This document shows, piece by piece, positions 44,478-58,420 of a DNA stretch of 64,000 nt. This stretch comes from Certhia americana (lineage: Eukaryota > Chordata > Aves > Passeriformes > Certhiidae), in contig CM031864.1 in NCBI GenBank assembly GCA_018697195.1, positions 11,537,970 through 11,601,969 of the forward strand, written 5' to 3'. A model generated the notes under the pieces. It worked only from the letters and a program-made list of their open reading frames with translations, was not told where the DNA came from and ran no database searches. Positions within the stretch are counted from its first letter, which is position 1; each line of letters begins with the position of its first letter. The position numbers and the translations under genes were made by a program.

Positions 44478-47400
44478 AACTCACAAAAATTTCAGCTTAA
44501 ATCTAACCCAAGACAATGAAATCCAGCACACACTCTACCATGCAAATTTCTTTCCCTCCCAGTCACAAGTCTCAAAAACCATCCCCAGTGCCATCCTGTT
44601 TTATATAACGTACACCTGTTCTACAAGCAAATGGAGGATTATCTTTGCTATCTCAACGCTGCGCTAAATTTTATTGAGCAATGTTTCTAAAAGTTCCTGC
44701 TAGAGGGCTGATGTTCATTCAAACAGTGTAAACTGCATCTGACATGTTGGTGTTGGTGAGCAAAACAACTCAAGCAAAAATCCACCACTGCCCTGAGCTG
44801 TATTACATGGAGGCTGGGGTCTCATACATCTTCATAACTATACAGGTGACAACAGGATAGCAGGATTTGCCGGGCACAGCAGAGGTAAGCTGGAGACACT
44901 ACTGGCTGGGGATAATTCCCCCAGTTTCCTCATGCACAGAGCTCCAGTAAAGAAAAAAATAAGGGAAATGTATTATTTTTCATTATGGAAACAGCAGCAC
45001 ATCCCATATCCTCTATCAGCAGCAGCACTAGAACTTTGTCAGAAGCAGCTCCTTCTACCATCAATAACCATTAATCCAAGACGGTAATTGAAACTGTGCC
45101 TATGTAAACTTCATTATTCTACTCTACGGCTGAGGTTCCTTCTTAGATACATATTAAAATTTAATAAATAAGCTTTTTTGACTCAACTGTTTACCCACTG
45201 TTTTCCTTACTATCAGACAACACCTACATGCAAAATACATGGAAAAAAAAAGTACAGGAAGAGTGCAGACAAATATTTGATGTGAACAGATTGCCCCCAC
45301 TTTGCTCAGCTCACAGTATACCTAGCAAACATACAGAACAAAAGAGTAATTATTCCCCAAATATCAGATTAACAAAACGCTTCCTTCAGACCATCAGGTT
45401 TATTTTAGCACGACAAATTCGTAACTAAATTTGTGTCTTTTTCATATCAAATTATTTGTAGATACCACCTAGAAGATTACCTACAGAAACAAAGTACTAC
45501 TTGGACAACCCCAGGAAGACTGATGCCATGAGCTGCATTTCCTTAGTTTCACTTGCAGAGAATAGTTTGGACATACAAAGTAATATCAGTGGTTCTTGAA
45601 ACACCTGCAATACTGTCTGGATAAAAAAACTATAAAGTACGTGCCATAGCACTGAGGCACGTCCTCCCTGGTTCAGAAAGTTAAAAGTGTTTTTGCTCTA
45701 TCCTGTAGATCATGGTACCACTGCTGTAGAGGAAAGTTTGGGTCAAATCAACTTATGCATCAACCCCTGCCCTGTCACACCTCACCATCCCTCGAGGGAT
45801 GATGTATCTGCACAGCTTCACCCTGGACAAAGGTTATCAAAGTCAGATGAGTTAAGGTATGCTGCAGGCTCAGCCAACATATGCAAGCAATCAACGTAAG
45901 AAATTACAGAGGAAGGTTCCAATTACATTTCATACACTGCTAGCAAAGACTTTTCCCTCCAAATCAGCAAGCTCCAGTATTTGCAGGTGACCATAAGTTA
46001 AAAATCCAACCATGTGCTTTCCCCAAGCAGCTATCTGGAAAGTGCTGATGGACAAAATCCAAAATACCAAAGGGGGAGTTTCTTGCACAGCAGCTGCTGG
46101 AGTGAGCTACCAAGCAAATCCCAGCTCTTGACAATTTTCAGCAGCAGAAATATACCATCCTACTGGGATCAGTGAAGATCCTCTCAATAAACACTACAAA
46201 CTCTCATCTTAATTTCAGTATAGAAGACAGAGTACCAGGGCACTACAGGTATAATTAGTCGGCAACCCAGTTGTTTCAACTAAAGAAAGAAATTAAATTA
46301 AGGCTGTGAGTGGAAATACATTAAGAAAACAAAACCAGCTTGATATCCACCTTTTACACAATGGTATTTTGAATTAAGATATGTCCTTTGAATATATTTA
46401 AAGGAAGTTTCTTCATATGGAAGTAGATGAACATATCCACATACTGTGTCTTTATCAAAATGTCACCACTAGGAACCTCAGCAATGAGTAACACCAAGGC
46501 GTAAGTCAAAAAACAATAACTACTAAATTCGCATTTACACATAAGCTCCATGCAATTGAGACAGATAGTGGCTAACAAAAGAAGCTGGTAACAGGGCTTA
46601 TATATTCCTTTCTTCAAACTGTGGGAAGTAGTTTTGCAATAAGGCACAGCTCATCGTTTGCGTGTATCAAGGAAGGCAAGAGAAAGAAGGTATAACTGTG
46701 AAGATAGGAGAATGGGTGTCAGCTCTCTCCAAAAATATCCCAGTATAAATCCTTTCTCAGGGCTGGTTTTTCATTTAGACAAAGGACATGCTCTCCAGAC
46801 ACCGCCACTAGCTCAGTCCTTCTTACTGCACAAACAGCTCCCCTTCCAAAATAATGAGTATCAAATGCATTTTCTTCAATCTGGTAATTTGTTCCACTAA
46901 GACATTTTTAGGACCAGCTTCCTCTGAACAGCAGAAAAATGGGGCTTTCTCAACAATCAAACTACAACAAACTGCTTGCAAGAACACATATCCTCTTAAA
47001 TTTATCTTACATACCACTTAATACACTATTCTGAAGGAAAAAAGCTCCAAGTTAGAAACAGAGCATTTAACTTGATTAACTAGAAGTTGACAGTTCTAGT
47101 AACTGCATATAATTTCTTACATTCAGTATCAACACTGTGTCTTGACTGAAGGGCAGAACAAGGAAGACATCTTCAGCAAACACTATGATATTTTAACATT
47201 AATATCTAATCAGAAAGTTTATATCCATAAATAACTATATATATATATATAGCACATTATCTAATACATATGTTTTGAAATATATCAAGGCTAAACCATT
47301 GCTCAAGATAATGATGTAAAGTGTTGACTTGAGGCGTGCATTATTTACAAGAACAAGAAGCAGCTTCAGAATTTTGAGCTCAATTTTCACTAGATACAAT

Positions 47401-49245
47401 CTAAATTGCATTAAAAGCACATATATTATGCTAACCAATAAAACAATTCTTCAGGAACATTCTTTTTAACCTGGCTTTTTTATATAGCTATAAAATACAT
47501 TCATGTAAAAAAAGTATATTCTGATGATGAGATAGTAAAAATAAGTAAATCCAGACTGCATTTGAATGGATTTTCAATATGAAGTATGTAAAATTATGCT
47601 GCCTCTATAGCTTAGAGGAAGAAAGAAAAAATATAATACCACTGAATTAGGTATTTCACAGACTTTATTTTTTCCTAAACAGAAGTAAATTTCACTATTC
47701 TGCACTCCTGTCTGGCATTTCTAATCTGGAATGAAGTTTGTGAAAACACGCTAGTTTTTCTTTAAAAATGTTTTACAGGAAGGAATCCTGTTAAACCACC
47801 AGTCATCCTTCTAGCAGAGGATACATTATTAACCAAAAAGTACAAATAGCAGCATAATGTTCAAACCTCTAGATCACATGAACTCATCATCCCTTCACCC
47901 GCTTTAAATCAAACTGTAATCCAAACTAATTAAAAACTAAACCCAGGGCTGAGAAGAGAGCTTTTGTTTTGAAGAGAGCTGAGAAGCTTCATTAACCTCT
48001 TCTCTTCTACCAGCTTTCCACAACACAAACCTACTCCTATGCAGTGAAAGCCCCTTGTACCCACACAGAGCCAGGGACTGCAGCGTTAACAAGAAAGTGA
48101 TTTTTTGGCTAAAGGAAGATGCAGGTACACAATACACCATTACATTCATCTGCAGAAGTCATGGGCCAACAGATACCCAAGCTATGACCCTAAATTCTAA
48201 CAACTTGTATTTTCAAATGAAATGCAGAAAAACACAGACCAGATGTTTTCATCTCTCTCAGGAACTATTCCACATTCATCAGTCTCATGGGAAGGCTGGC
48301 TGTGCCCAGAGCATCAGTACACCCTGAGCTCCAGAAGAGGCATCACACCAGCAGGCTGGAGCACCTCGGAGCACTGGGCTCACCAGCAGTACCCACCTGT
48401 CCTGAAGGAGCAATAAAACCATGCACCCACTTTTCATCCTGTCACCTCCCCACCTCTTACCATGTAACCATCAACCTCCAGCTCAGAGAAATCATATTAG
48501 TTCAGAGACTGACTTATTAAAGCCAGCAAAGTCCTCCTCTTCTATAGGGATGCACAAAACTTCTTTACAAATGGCTAAAATTAATTTAAAACACTGCCAT
48601 TACTATAACTCCACAGGTATCACAGCAGTATATGTGGGGCTTTACAAGAAGAGCAAGAATGAAAGCTAGGCTTTTAAGAAAACATTCCCAAACTCAAGGC
48701 ACTTCTACAATCAGGAGTTCATTTTCCTCTTCTAAAGACCAATTACACAGATACAATAAGCCATCTAAAAGACCAGGCATGACTCCTGTAGAGTAAATCT
48801 GTATTCTGGTCTCACATAGTGAGTAAATTCAGCCATGTTAGCAATAGGTTATGAAAATGAACTGCTTTCTAGTATCTGATGTATTTTGTAGTTTCAATGT
48901 CAATAAATTTGGATTCATTCAGAGCCAGCAGACCACTCATACTGGTTGGGAACAAGATTTTCCTCTTGTGTTAAATTAAGTAAGTCTGGGGGTTTTCCCC
49001 TTCCTGGAAAAAAACCCAGAAACCCGTGTTTTAGAATTGGAGGTATTAAATAGTTCTTCATTACTAGAAGTTTCAAAAGATTTTGAGATGGGAATCAACT
49101 AGGCTAATGATCTCCTGCAATGCTCACATTTTGGCTAAGAATTACCCATCTCCATTGGCCATTGCTATCAAGTCAATCCCAAGCTTCTACTGAACTATTT
49201 ATTTGGAGAACCTAGACACAAAGGGGATGGAATTTAGTATTTTAA
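44478..49245. other. Unannotated DNA
   Basis: No named repeat. A short (TA)n occurs at 47236-47251. Around 49090-49115 a phrase similar to a CR1 3' end (ctaggctaatgatctcc) occurs, but is too short to call. Open frames are up to 97 codons and unremarkable. Confidence 0.45.
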
Positions 49246-49267
49246 ATATATATATATATACACACAC
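49246..49267. repeat. (TA)n(CA)n microsatellite
   Basis: Fifteen bases of alternating A/T followed by cacacac. Confidence 0.9.
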
Positions 49268-52200
49268 GTAAAAGGCCCACATCCAAAAAACTGATAGCAC
49301 CAAGTGCAGAGTCTGACTAGCTCAGCAAGCCCAGGGAGCACAGCCAGACCTATAGTAACAACTCTCCTCTCCTTTCACCAAATCCTTATACTTCCTTACT
49401 CTGTTGGATCAGTTAGTTCCAGCACCCAGGGAAACAGTACCTTAGCCAGACTACCACAATTCCTTGACTTAATTTAGAACTGCCACACCGGAGATTTCTC
49501 CGTGCTTAAAAAGTTTTCTTGCAATAGCTTGAAAAGTTAAGTCCTCTCTCCCAAAAGGACAATTTATCAGTAAGTGACCAGCAGGATCCCCTAAGTTTAT
49601 GGATTACAGGTCATGAAATTTATAGTTTCTCTGAAAAAGAGCTGATAAAACACAGACCAAATCTGCAGGGAAAAAAAAACCTTCAAGCCCTTTCCTCTTC
49701 AGCCTGAAAAAAAACAGTTAAGAAAAGATAGCACAAGGGTGTAATCCTGCATCTCCCATATCACATGTCTGTAAAGCAGTAGGAGTTGCCCACCCTCTCT
49801 CTAGATGACTAACTCTGCAAATATTTCACTGGGATATTTGGAAAGCAAAGTGCATAACAACAGTCTTAAATTTATCCATTTCACAGCATCTGCTGAAAAC
49901 ACAGAATTAATCCACTGGCTGGGAAGCACAACTGTCTGGATCACTCCTTCAACCAGTGACCTCCCTGCCACCGGCTTTGGCAGGCTGCTCCAGGTCTCTG
50001 GAAATGCAGGTGCACAAATAACTGAGATAAACCCATGCAACACTGCCACTAAAGAGCACTGTCCCAGTTCTCACTTCTCATCGCACTGGTCCCTCCTGTA
50101 CCCCAGCACCCATAGCACTCAGGTTTAGTTCATGCAAAGAGCTAAAATCTCCTCTAATTTCTGCTGCTCATGAAGCACTGGGAGTGACTCCCCACCACCA
50201 AGCACATGCTGACAACTGCACAAGAGGAGCAGGGGCTGGCAGCAAGAACAAGACCACCCCCAGCATCAACAGCCTTTACCTTCCCTTGGCTGTAACACTG
50301 AGAATAGATAAAAGCAATGACGTGGGACAGTGAAAGCCTGAAGCACCACGGGAAGGACACTGGGGAAAAGGAGGGGAATGTTTTAATAAACTTTTCAACT
50401 TCAGGAAGTCCAAAGCATGCTGTGATAAAATTGGTAACTACAAATTTTTAGGTGAAAAGCTGCTAAAGCCATCGCATCTTTGATCTACTAAGTCCCTTAA
50501 AAAATTTCATCAACTGCTAATTACCTCCTGTAAACATATTTTCTATGTTCTCTCTGCAAATTGTCTTGCTTCAACTATCAATTTGGCTTTTCCTGTAGCT
50601 TTCTTCTTTCCTTTTCTTCTAAATTGATCTTTCTCTTACTTAAGTATTTCTAAGCAACAGCAATGTCACCTTTTCACCTTCTCTTCAATGAACAGTTTGA
50701 GCTCTAAAACACTCACCAAAATTCTTTCCAAACTTGAATCATTCTTGAAGATTTTACTGAAAACACTCAAAACTGAATGCTTTTAGAAACTTGAACATTA
50801 ACACAGGACATGTCTATTCCTACAGCAAACACATCACTACCAAATGCTAAGACAGCATCACCTTAGTATGTTCAGACAATATTTTTCCTAACTTAAAACT
50901 CAAGAAATTTTTAGGCCTTTTAACCACAAAATCAGTGACAAATGTCCTAAAAAGCAGCTAATCAGATAGAGTAGGTAATACCCTTTTAGACTACCAGTAA
51001 ATACAACTCAGTGTAGGGTGGAAGTAGCAGAAAAACAAGTGACTTGTAAAACAATATGAAAAACTTTAGACTCCTATGTCTCAGAGGTAAGTCGCAATTA
51101 AGTAAAGATCTTCACAAAAAATTTCCAACTCTCCACTTTTGCTTTTTATCACCCTATCACTCTAATCAGCCTTTTGCTCCTCCTTACACTCAAAAGAAAC
51201 CAAAAGAAAACTCAAATTAATAACATCAGATAAAACATATGAGATTTTTTTGCTGCCTCCACAACAAGTAAACAACAGAGATGCCATTTATGAAAGTATA
51301 AAGCATCCAAGGATGGTAAAGGAAAAATATAAAATATGCATTTACACATAAATATTTTACAAGGGTGAGATAAGGCCTTTATAGTCAAACTGGGGGTGTT
51401 TTCAGGCATAATTTATTACTTTTCATGCAACCTGCAGAAGGTTTTCTATTTCATATAAATCCCTGAAGTACCATCTTTATGAATGCAAGCGAAACACATC
51501 CCTTCGTGTCAATTTTATTTGCCTTAAATTCTGGGTTTGGACACTTTCAAGTCAAAATCAATGTTATACTTAATATACTCTGCAAAAAAACAAACAGATA
51601 TTTCTTCGTGACTGCTAATAGTAACTTTTATAAACTAACACATGAAGCTGGGCTTAATGAAGTCCTAATGATTGATTTTTATAATTGAAGCTGACACTAC
51701 TCAAAGATGGTTCCACCTCAGAAGAGATCCTCGCCTGTCTGCTGACCAGGGCAATACAAGCCTCCTCCATAAATTACACAAAATGGGAATTGCTGTGTTT
51801 CCTAAAAGCTCCTTCTCCGAAAGGACCACCACTGCAGCACCAACGTTATTTCCCCCTCGACCGTCCTTTGGGAGATTTGTAAAAAGCTTCTCTTTAGATC
51901 ATGGGTCTGCAGTGAATCAGTGACTAAGCAGAACTAAGCCAACTGAGCAGGCTTTTCCACCACCCTAAAACCCCTTTTCCCTCCCACTCTTCTTGCCTCA
52001 GCTTCTTTGCCAGAAGCTGAGCAGTTCAGCCTCCCACCGACAAGCTCTGCGCACGCTGCCTGCCAGTAACAATGCAACAAGGGTGACAGGCACCTGTCCT
52101 GTGCTGGTGGCAGCAAACATCCTTCCAGCAGCAAAGAAAAGCGTGCCCTGCATTGCAAATTTGTACTATGAACATTTACAAATCTGCCAGAGGAACAGGA

Positions 52201-54587
52201 TACTGGGTCACAAAGCAGGTCACCTGAAAACTCAGCGTTATGCAAAACATGAGCTGTATGCCTTCAAAAGTCATCCAAATTACTTTACTTTTACATAGGA
52301 ACAATTCTCCTGGGGAGGGAAAAAAAATCACCTTGTTAAAATAATGCAGGCTGCTTAAAAATATTTTAATCTGTTTCAGGGCCACTGAAGTAAGCTACAA
52401 TCTTCCTTTCAATACGACGTATCTGTGGGCCAGAAGCACTGCAGTGCAGGAAAATCTGTATTTATAGCATCCAAAGGACAAATATCCAACTATAACATAC
52501 TGAGCATCCCACCTGGAAATGTCAGTTGTCTCTGACACCTCCTATATTTTAGAAGCTTTGTTTTACAGCACAGGTTGAGCCAAGAACGGCTCACCATGCT
52601 GCAGCAGCACTGGCAGGCATGTGCTTTGTATCTGCGGGCAGACACAAGGAGTATCTGCAGTTACTGGCCACGTAGGCAGGACTCAGACATTTATACAGCA
52701 GCATCACAGAAGAGTTTGAGCTGAGATAGGCAAAGTGAAGACAAGAACGCTTGAGTTGTGTCAACACGTCCATTCACAGCATGGCAAACACCTCCCTGCC
52801 AAGTGGAGAGGGCTGCTGTGGCAAGGTGCCCACCAGCACCATCAGCAGAAGCCATGCACACTCCCTCCAGTGACTCCAGAACAGGCATCCTGGAATTGGC
52901 ACCAGCACCACCTGACTGCATGGTGTGGGGTTGGTTTGTTTGTTTAACAGAGAACAGGTTGCCTGTCTTTTGCTACAGCCTCCATCATTCACTCCTGCGC
53001 AGGGCAAGGTTAATGACGATAAATAAGATGCTTTCCACACTGTGTGCAAGGCAAAAAGTAAGAAAACATCAGCAGAGCAGGAAAACGTGACTTAGCTAAG
53101 TCAGCAGTGTAATCTTACCAAAAGCTCTTCCCTACATGTCCAGATCTGCAGCTGTGGGAGGGTTTTGGTAGAACACCACTGTTTTTCTGAGGACTAGGGG
53201 CAGAGAGCACAGAGGCTCTCAGGACCTCCTCTGCTCCTCCTGACCATGCCATAGAGGGCAGGGTACACCTGTGATGGGCATGCTCCCCTCCACAGCACAG
53301 CTTGTCACAGAGCCCAACAGCAACAGTGCAGAATCCTCAAGAGAATACACTGGAAAGCCACTTTGAATGACTTCTGACAATACCTACATACATCCTTACG
53401 CATTTTAAAATAGGTAAAGCACAAACACTTAATTCTGTCTTAATTCAAATATTCTTTAGTAGTGCTGTTCCACACTGGCTGAGAAAGCTTCTTGCACTGT
53501 ACTAAAGACATATTGTATCTCCTATTGTTTATATCACTTGATGCCCATACAATGTTTTTGCAACTCATTATATAAAGATAACTACTAATTTGTCAGCAGT
53601 ACAGATATTTTAAGATATTGACAAGAAAAGCTTCCTTTGCAAGCAAAAACAGTTTATTTTAGCAAGTATCAATACTGTTTCAAGCTCTGCTGCAAAAATC
53701 AAAACTGACCCAAAAAATGTGTACCCTAACCCAGCTCACTAAATTCCATGGAACATGCTGAAATCCACAGCTGTTTATAGCTGCAGCATTATGCATTTGA
53801 CAGCTTTATTTGTGTAAGAGTTTATGCTTTCATTATGTTCTGTCACTTGCTACATGGAATTTGTGTTTAAGAGGATTCCACTGTATCATATCTAAGAGGT
53901 TTACAACAAAATCCAAATAGCTGAACTCACAGATATACCACGTCACTAGATTTAAGGGTTCACAGTAACTCCTTCTACATTAGACATCATTTATGAGTAG
54001 ACTCATCTACAAACAATACACAATGCTACAGAAAAGTTACCTTCAAGACTGATTAAATGAAAAATCAATACACAGTATTATTACACCTGCCTTCCCATCC
54101 TTCTGTCATATATAAAAACTGCAAGAAAACCAGTTTTCACATATTTATTCTCAGGTCTTAAAACAGAACACAGAAGCACATTTCCTTCCAAGCCCACCAG
54201 TTAATTAAGTGTGCCAGGAGCTGAACAAGCAGCAGAACTACAGTTGCCAGTAAAACCATGTAAACAACTAGCAACTGAGGAGCCAAGAACTAGAGTAAAC
54301 AAGACTCACAATACAGACAGGATCTCCTGTGCACACCATCATGGGTGCTATTTAAATTTTATAAAAAGGGAGGGGGGCAGAAAGTAGGCTAAATTTGGAA
54401 TATGTCAAGAGCAGCAAGGCTCATAGGCTATGGCAAACCAAACTACACAGCTGCATCTAGCAAATCTACTCCCTGTGGCTGCGGAGTCTTTTTTACCATT
54501 GTACACAGATCCTCCTCATGAGGCTTCTACTTCCAATGCAGCAGCTGGGGAAAGGCACCCTGTTCAGCAGTACACAGTGATTACGTT
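49268..54587. other. Unannotated DNA
   Basis: No named repeat. A pyrimidine-rich stretch lies at about 50540-50645. Between 51690 and 52080 composition rises and several CpGs persist (ctcgcc, tccgaa, aacgtt, ctcgaccg, accgac, gcgcacg); plus-strand frames of 83 and 65 codons overlap it without a recognised domain or good flanking donor. A G+C-richer patch lies at 52740-52930. Confidence 0.4.
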
Positions 54588-54615
54588 CAGTCACCCTCAC
54601 TCAGTCACCCCGACT
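54588..54615 (+). repeat. 14-bp tandem duplication
   Basis: Two copies of cagtcaccctcact / cagtcaccccgact with one or two differences. Probably a replication-slippage product. Confidence 0.85.
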
Positions 54616-57600
54616 GCAAATAGCTCCTCCTTGGGAAAGGGTTGTTTGGGGTTTTTCTCCCCTTCAACTGACCTTATAATTCATTCTGCTGCTAAATTAA
54701 ACAGCTCTCCACCAGAAATTCCCCACTCCTGAAGATACTTGCATGCTCGTGGTAACTTAGTTATCTCTGAACCTTCTTGGAAATAAGACACCAAGAGTGA
54801 CTACAGAAGCTCAGGCTCTATAGAGCTCAATGCCATACTGCCCTTCTTTAAAACCCTTTCAGATTTTTAACACATTTTCCAAGATTACATACAAAAACTC
54901 CACGGCATTAAAAGAATGCACTCTTAAAACAGCCTCCTTTCAGGTAACACACCACCTCCTTTCACCTGCATCTATCTCTCAGTGCTCACAGGAGGCAATC
55001 AGGGCTGTCAAGGTAGAGATGCAGGCTCAGCTGACAGTTTGCCATACGTCCTGCTCCAAAGGAGTAAGTGCTGTGCTTTACACCACTCCCCAGGCTGTAA
55101 TCATGATCCACTCTCTGCAAATCCACTTGACAGAAAGCTTCTCTTAACTACAGATGATTTCAGTAACGAGTTATTTCATTCATGTAACTGTGATCTGTGG
55201 TGGAAAAGTCAAGCCAGCTTACGTCACAGCTTGTGTTAATTTCCACTAATGAGAACCCCAACGGTTGCAATAAATGAAACCATCCATAAAACTGAGAAAT
55301 AAAATATTGGAAATGCTTCCATGAAAACAAGCATTAGAGAAAGAAAGTCTGCAATCCACAAAGCAAAGGCTGTCCTCCAGCAGACACAAGTTTCACACAA
55401 GAACATGGACACACGTCAGTATCAAAACAGACATCAAAATATCAGATAACCAGTGGAAATTGAAGTTTCAAAAGTTTCACCTCGTGCACTACAGAGATGC
55501 TTGGAAAGGTATGGAAAACTTCTCTCTATGACTAGGAAGGATCAGTCAGCCCCTACCATGAGGGAGATCCTACCATAAAGCATAAAACAGATGTTGAACA
55601 TTATGTTCTGGGCTTAACACACGTGAAATCTCCAGGCATCTATCTAAGGGAAGGAAAGGTAGTGGCTGGAGATACAAGTTGCTAAGTCTTTTATTTGACC
55701 TTCACCTATGAAGCTCCTCACTGGCTTGAGCCAAGACACACAGCAGACATACACTTCCCAGCACCTGGCTGCCACAGAGTTCCCTATGAAAGTCAGAGCC
55801 CTGGATCACAGCAAGTTCCATGACTGCCACCCCCATAGAAGTTACCCATCTATTTCACCTCTTCACCTTCTCCACTGTCTCACCACACAGAAGGACCAGC
55901 TGAACTGGGAGCCTACAGCAAGAAGCCACAGCAGGTTACAAAACATGAGAACACTGTCCGGACTAGCTGCAAGGTGCAACACTGACAAACGATGATGCTA
56001 ATGAGAACCTGGAAGAACCAAAGTTCACCCATGATTTGTTGCCTGCTCAAGTGTGACCATAAAATGAAACCCTCACACATCAAAAGACTGACCTCACTGC
56101 GCACTGTGTTGGACTAAATGAGGTATGAGGTTCAAGACAATGTAGGGGAAAACCTGTTCCACAGAGGTGGGAAATTTAGGCTAAGTACAGACACAGAAAG
56201 TGCTGGTTTCTTACTGCATCTCTGTGAAAGGAGCAAATAGTCTCAGTATGCTAGCTAGCATGCATGATCTTCTAGTGAACTTTTACCTACTTCAGCTGAT
56301 GAGAGTTGCATTACAAAACAAAATACTCTCAGAAAAGGTGTGGATCTGTAAAAGTCAACCACTTCAGTGTTATTTAATATTCATAAGGCAAGATTCAGCG
56401 GATGAGACTGTTCAGTGGATGAGACTGTTCACGCACTCCGAATGTGCAATATGTATGGCAATTGGGATTTGGCACACTAAATGCAAGGCTCCTGAAAATT
56501 TTTTGCACTTCTGCAAATTCCATCCTCAGAAACTGTATAAAGCTTAAGACTCAGAAAGAGCAATAAAGCTAGTAACTGAATTTGCAGAGCAGTATATCTG
56601 ATCTAACCCTCGTGTCAAAAGCGCAGGCTTTCCAAAGCATATTCTCTTCAGTCTGAAGCTTCCCAGTATTACTTTTATACTTCTAATTTGCTCTATTTTG
56701 TTAAATTTAAGCAAAGTCAAGATCTCATGATTTAGGGAAAAAGAAGCTCAGAGCGAAGTCTAAAGAATTTTTAAAGAATTTTGTCCTGGCTCTTTCCTCA
56801 CATGTGGGTAGGGATCTCAATCACAAGCTTACCTGCATTACCATCGCTTGATTTAGCTGTCAGAAGCCTGCTATTTCTTCCTCCTGCATTCTTCTTGTAG
56901 CATAATCATCTAAAAAGCCTTTTAAATATTCACCTATTGATCTGCTCCACTCATTTATTTCATTAATGACATACTTGTAAAAGTTTTCACTTTTACAAAT
57001 AAACAGGCATCTGGCATTTTAAAGCACCAGTACCAAATTTCCTGGAGTAGGCAGCCTAATCCAGGAGTTTTGCTGAGCCCTTTTGGAGTGTTTTTTTGCA
57101 TTCAAGAATTACAGGTTCCTTTTATCAATCCCAAAACTGGGTCACCTAAAAGCACTTATGAAGTATTTAGCAAGCACTACCAAGCGGAATTGCATCTAAC
57201 ACATGCTGTTTCATGAGTAATTGAAACAGCTAGGTAGCTTAAACATATAACATTTCATCAGACTGTTGTTGAAAAGACATTAATACTCATTTTTCCCTCA
57301 GTGCTCATGTCATTTCTTCCCCTTTACTTCATCTTCATAAATCCACTAGAGTCTAAATTCAGAAGAGTGGATTTAATCAGATAGCCAGCGATGCACAATT
57401 AACTTTTCTCTGTGTCACTTCATGATTTAGTGACATGATGCTGTGAGTGACAGAAGTGAAAAAAAGAGAAAATGTGAAAGCAGGGGGGAGTTGTTTTATT
57501 TTAAATAAAGACAAAAAATTTCTCACCTCAGCAATAAATACAGCAGCTGAAGCTCCAGTTTCTAAAACTGTTTTCACAACCATTCTTTCTGTAATACAAA

Positions 57601-58420
57601 TCACTACCAAGGTGTTACCCAGACTTGTTTATGGTGCTTCTAAATGCTGATACAAATGAATATGAGAAATGATTCAATAACCCCTTCTGTCAAGGTTACA
57701 CTGCAGAACAGATCATTTCTTCATGCTCCTCAGTAACACGTTGGCATGAGACATCAGTCCAAGTTGGGAATCTTCTCCAGTTAACACCAAGACTTTTCCA
57801 AGTTATCTTCCTCTTCCAAACATTTCAGATTGGTTTCAACAAAGATTTTGCTCAAATTTTAGGTGAATTTATAGAGTCTCAGTTAAAAAACAAGCGCATG
57901 CAGAGCATACACTTGAAAGATTTAGGAAAGGTGACATTTGCCTCTCACAAAATTCTGTTTCATACAACATGATGGCAGCTACTGCCATCAACAGAAATCT
58001 GGGAGTTGTCATGCACCTTTTCTTGACATTTGAGAGTCACCTGGTGGCTGACAATAAAATGCTGATTTATGATCTGTAGACTTATATTTATTGGATGGCA
58101 AAACTCCCCTTAGGCAGACTTTGAGACAGCATAGCATACTTGTAATCTTCTGTAGTCTCTTGTGAAGGCATATTCTAGAAGTTGCAAAGGCAAATCTGTG
58201 TAGGCTTGGCACTCTCATATGCAATTTTCATTTAAACTAAGATTATAAGATAATAAAATGCCATTTCAAAAGCTTGGTGTTTTCCCTAACAAAATGGATG
58301 ACACTTTATTACAGAAACTACAGTTTTTCTGTGTTTTAAGAAGAAAATAAAGCACAAATGCCTACTGAGTCTCCCATCACTTCAGTGCTCTTCTAAGAAA
58401 ACAGTTATTGATAAAACAGA
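54616..58420. other. Unannotated DNA
   Basis: No named repeat. Includes a 17-bp tandem duplication (56394-56427) and a 14-bp palindrome (atgctagctagcat, 56248-56261). A minus-strand donor of good quality (CAG|GTAAGC, 56832) follows a stretch near 56833-56910 that has stops in every frame. Confidence 0.45.
56394..56427 (+). repeat. 17-bp tandem duplication
   Basis: ttcagcggatgagactg is followed directly by ttcagtggatgagactg. One C/T difference separates the two copies, consistent with decay of a CpG after duplication. Confidence 0.93.

Noticed and set aside
49075..49130. Possible CR1 3' end (ctaggctaatgatctcc)
   Set aside because: A short imperfect match without the typical terminal octamer repeats or a flanking LINE body.
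50279..50301. Minus-strand 18-nt segment between an excellent acceptor and GTAAAG
   Set aside because: Too short to support; GTAAAG is a weak donor and nothing links it to another exon.
56833..56910. Minus-strand segment before a strong GTAAGC donor, containing YATRRMQEEEIAGF
   Set aside because: Every frame of the segment carries a stop, so it cannot be an internal coding exon as read here.
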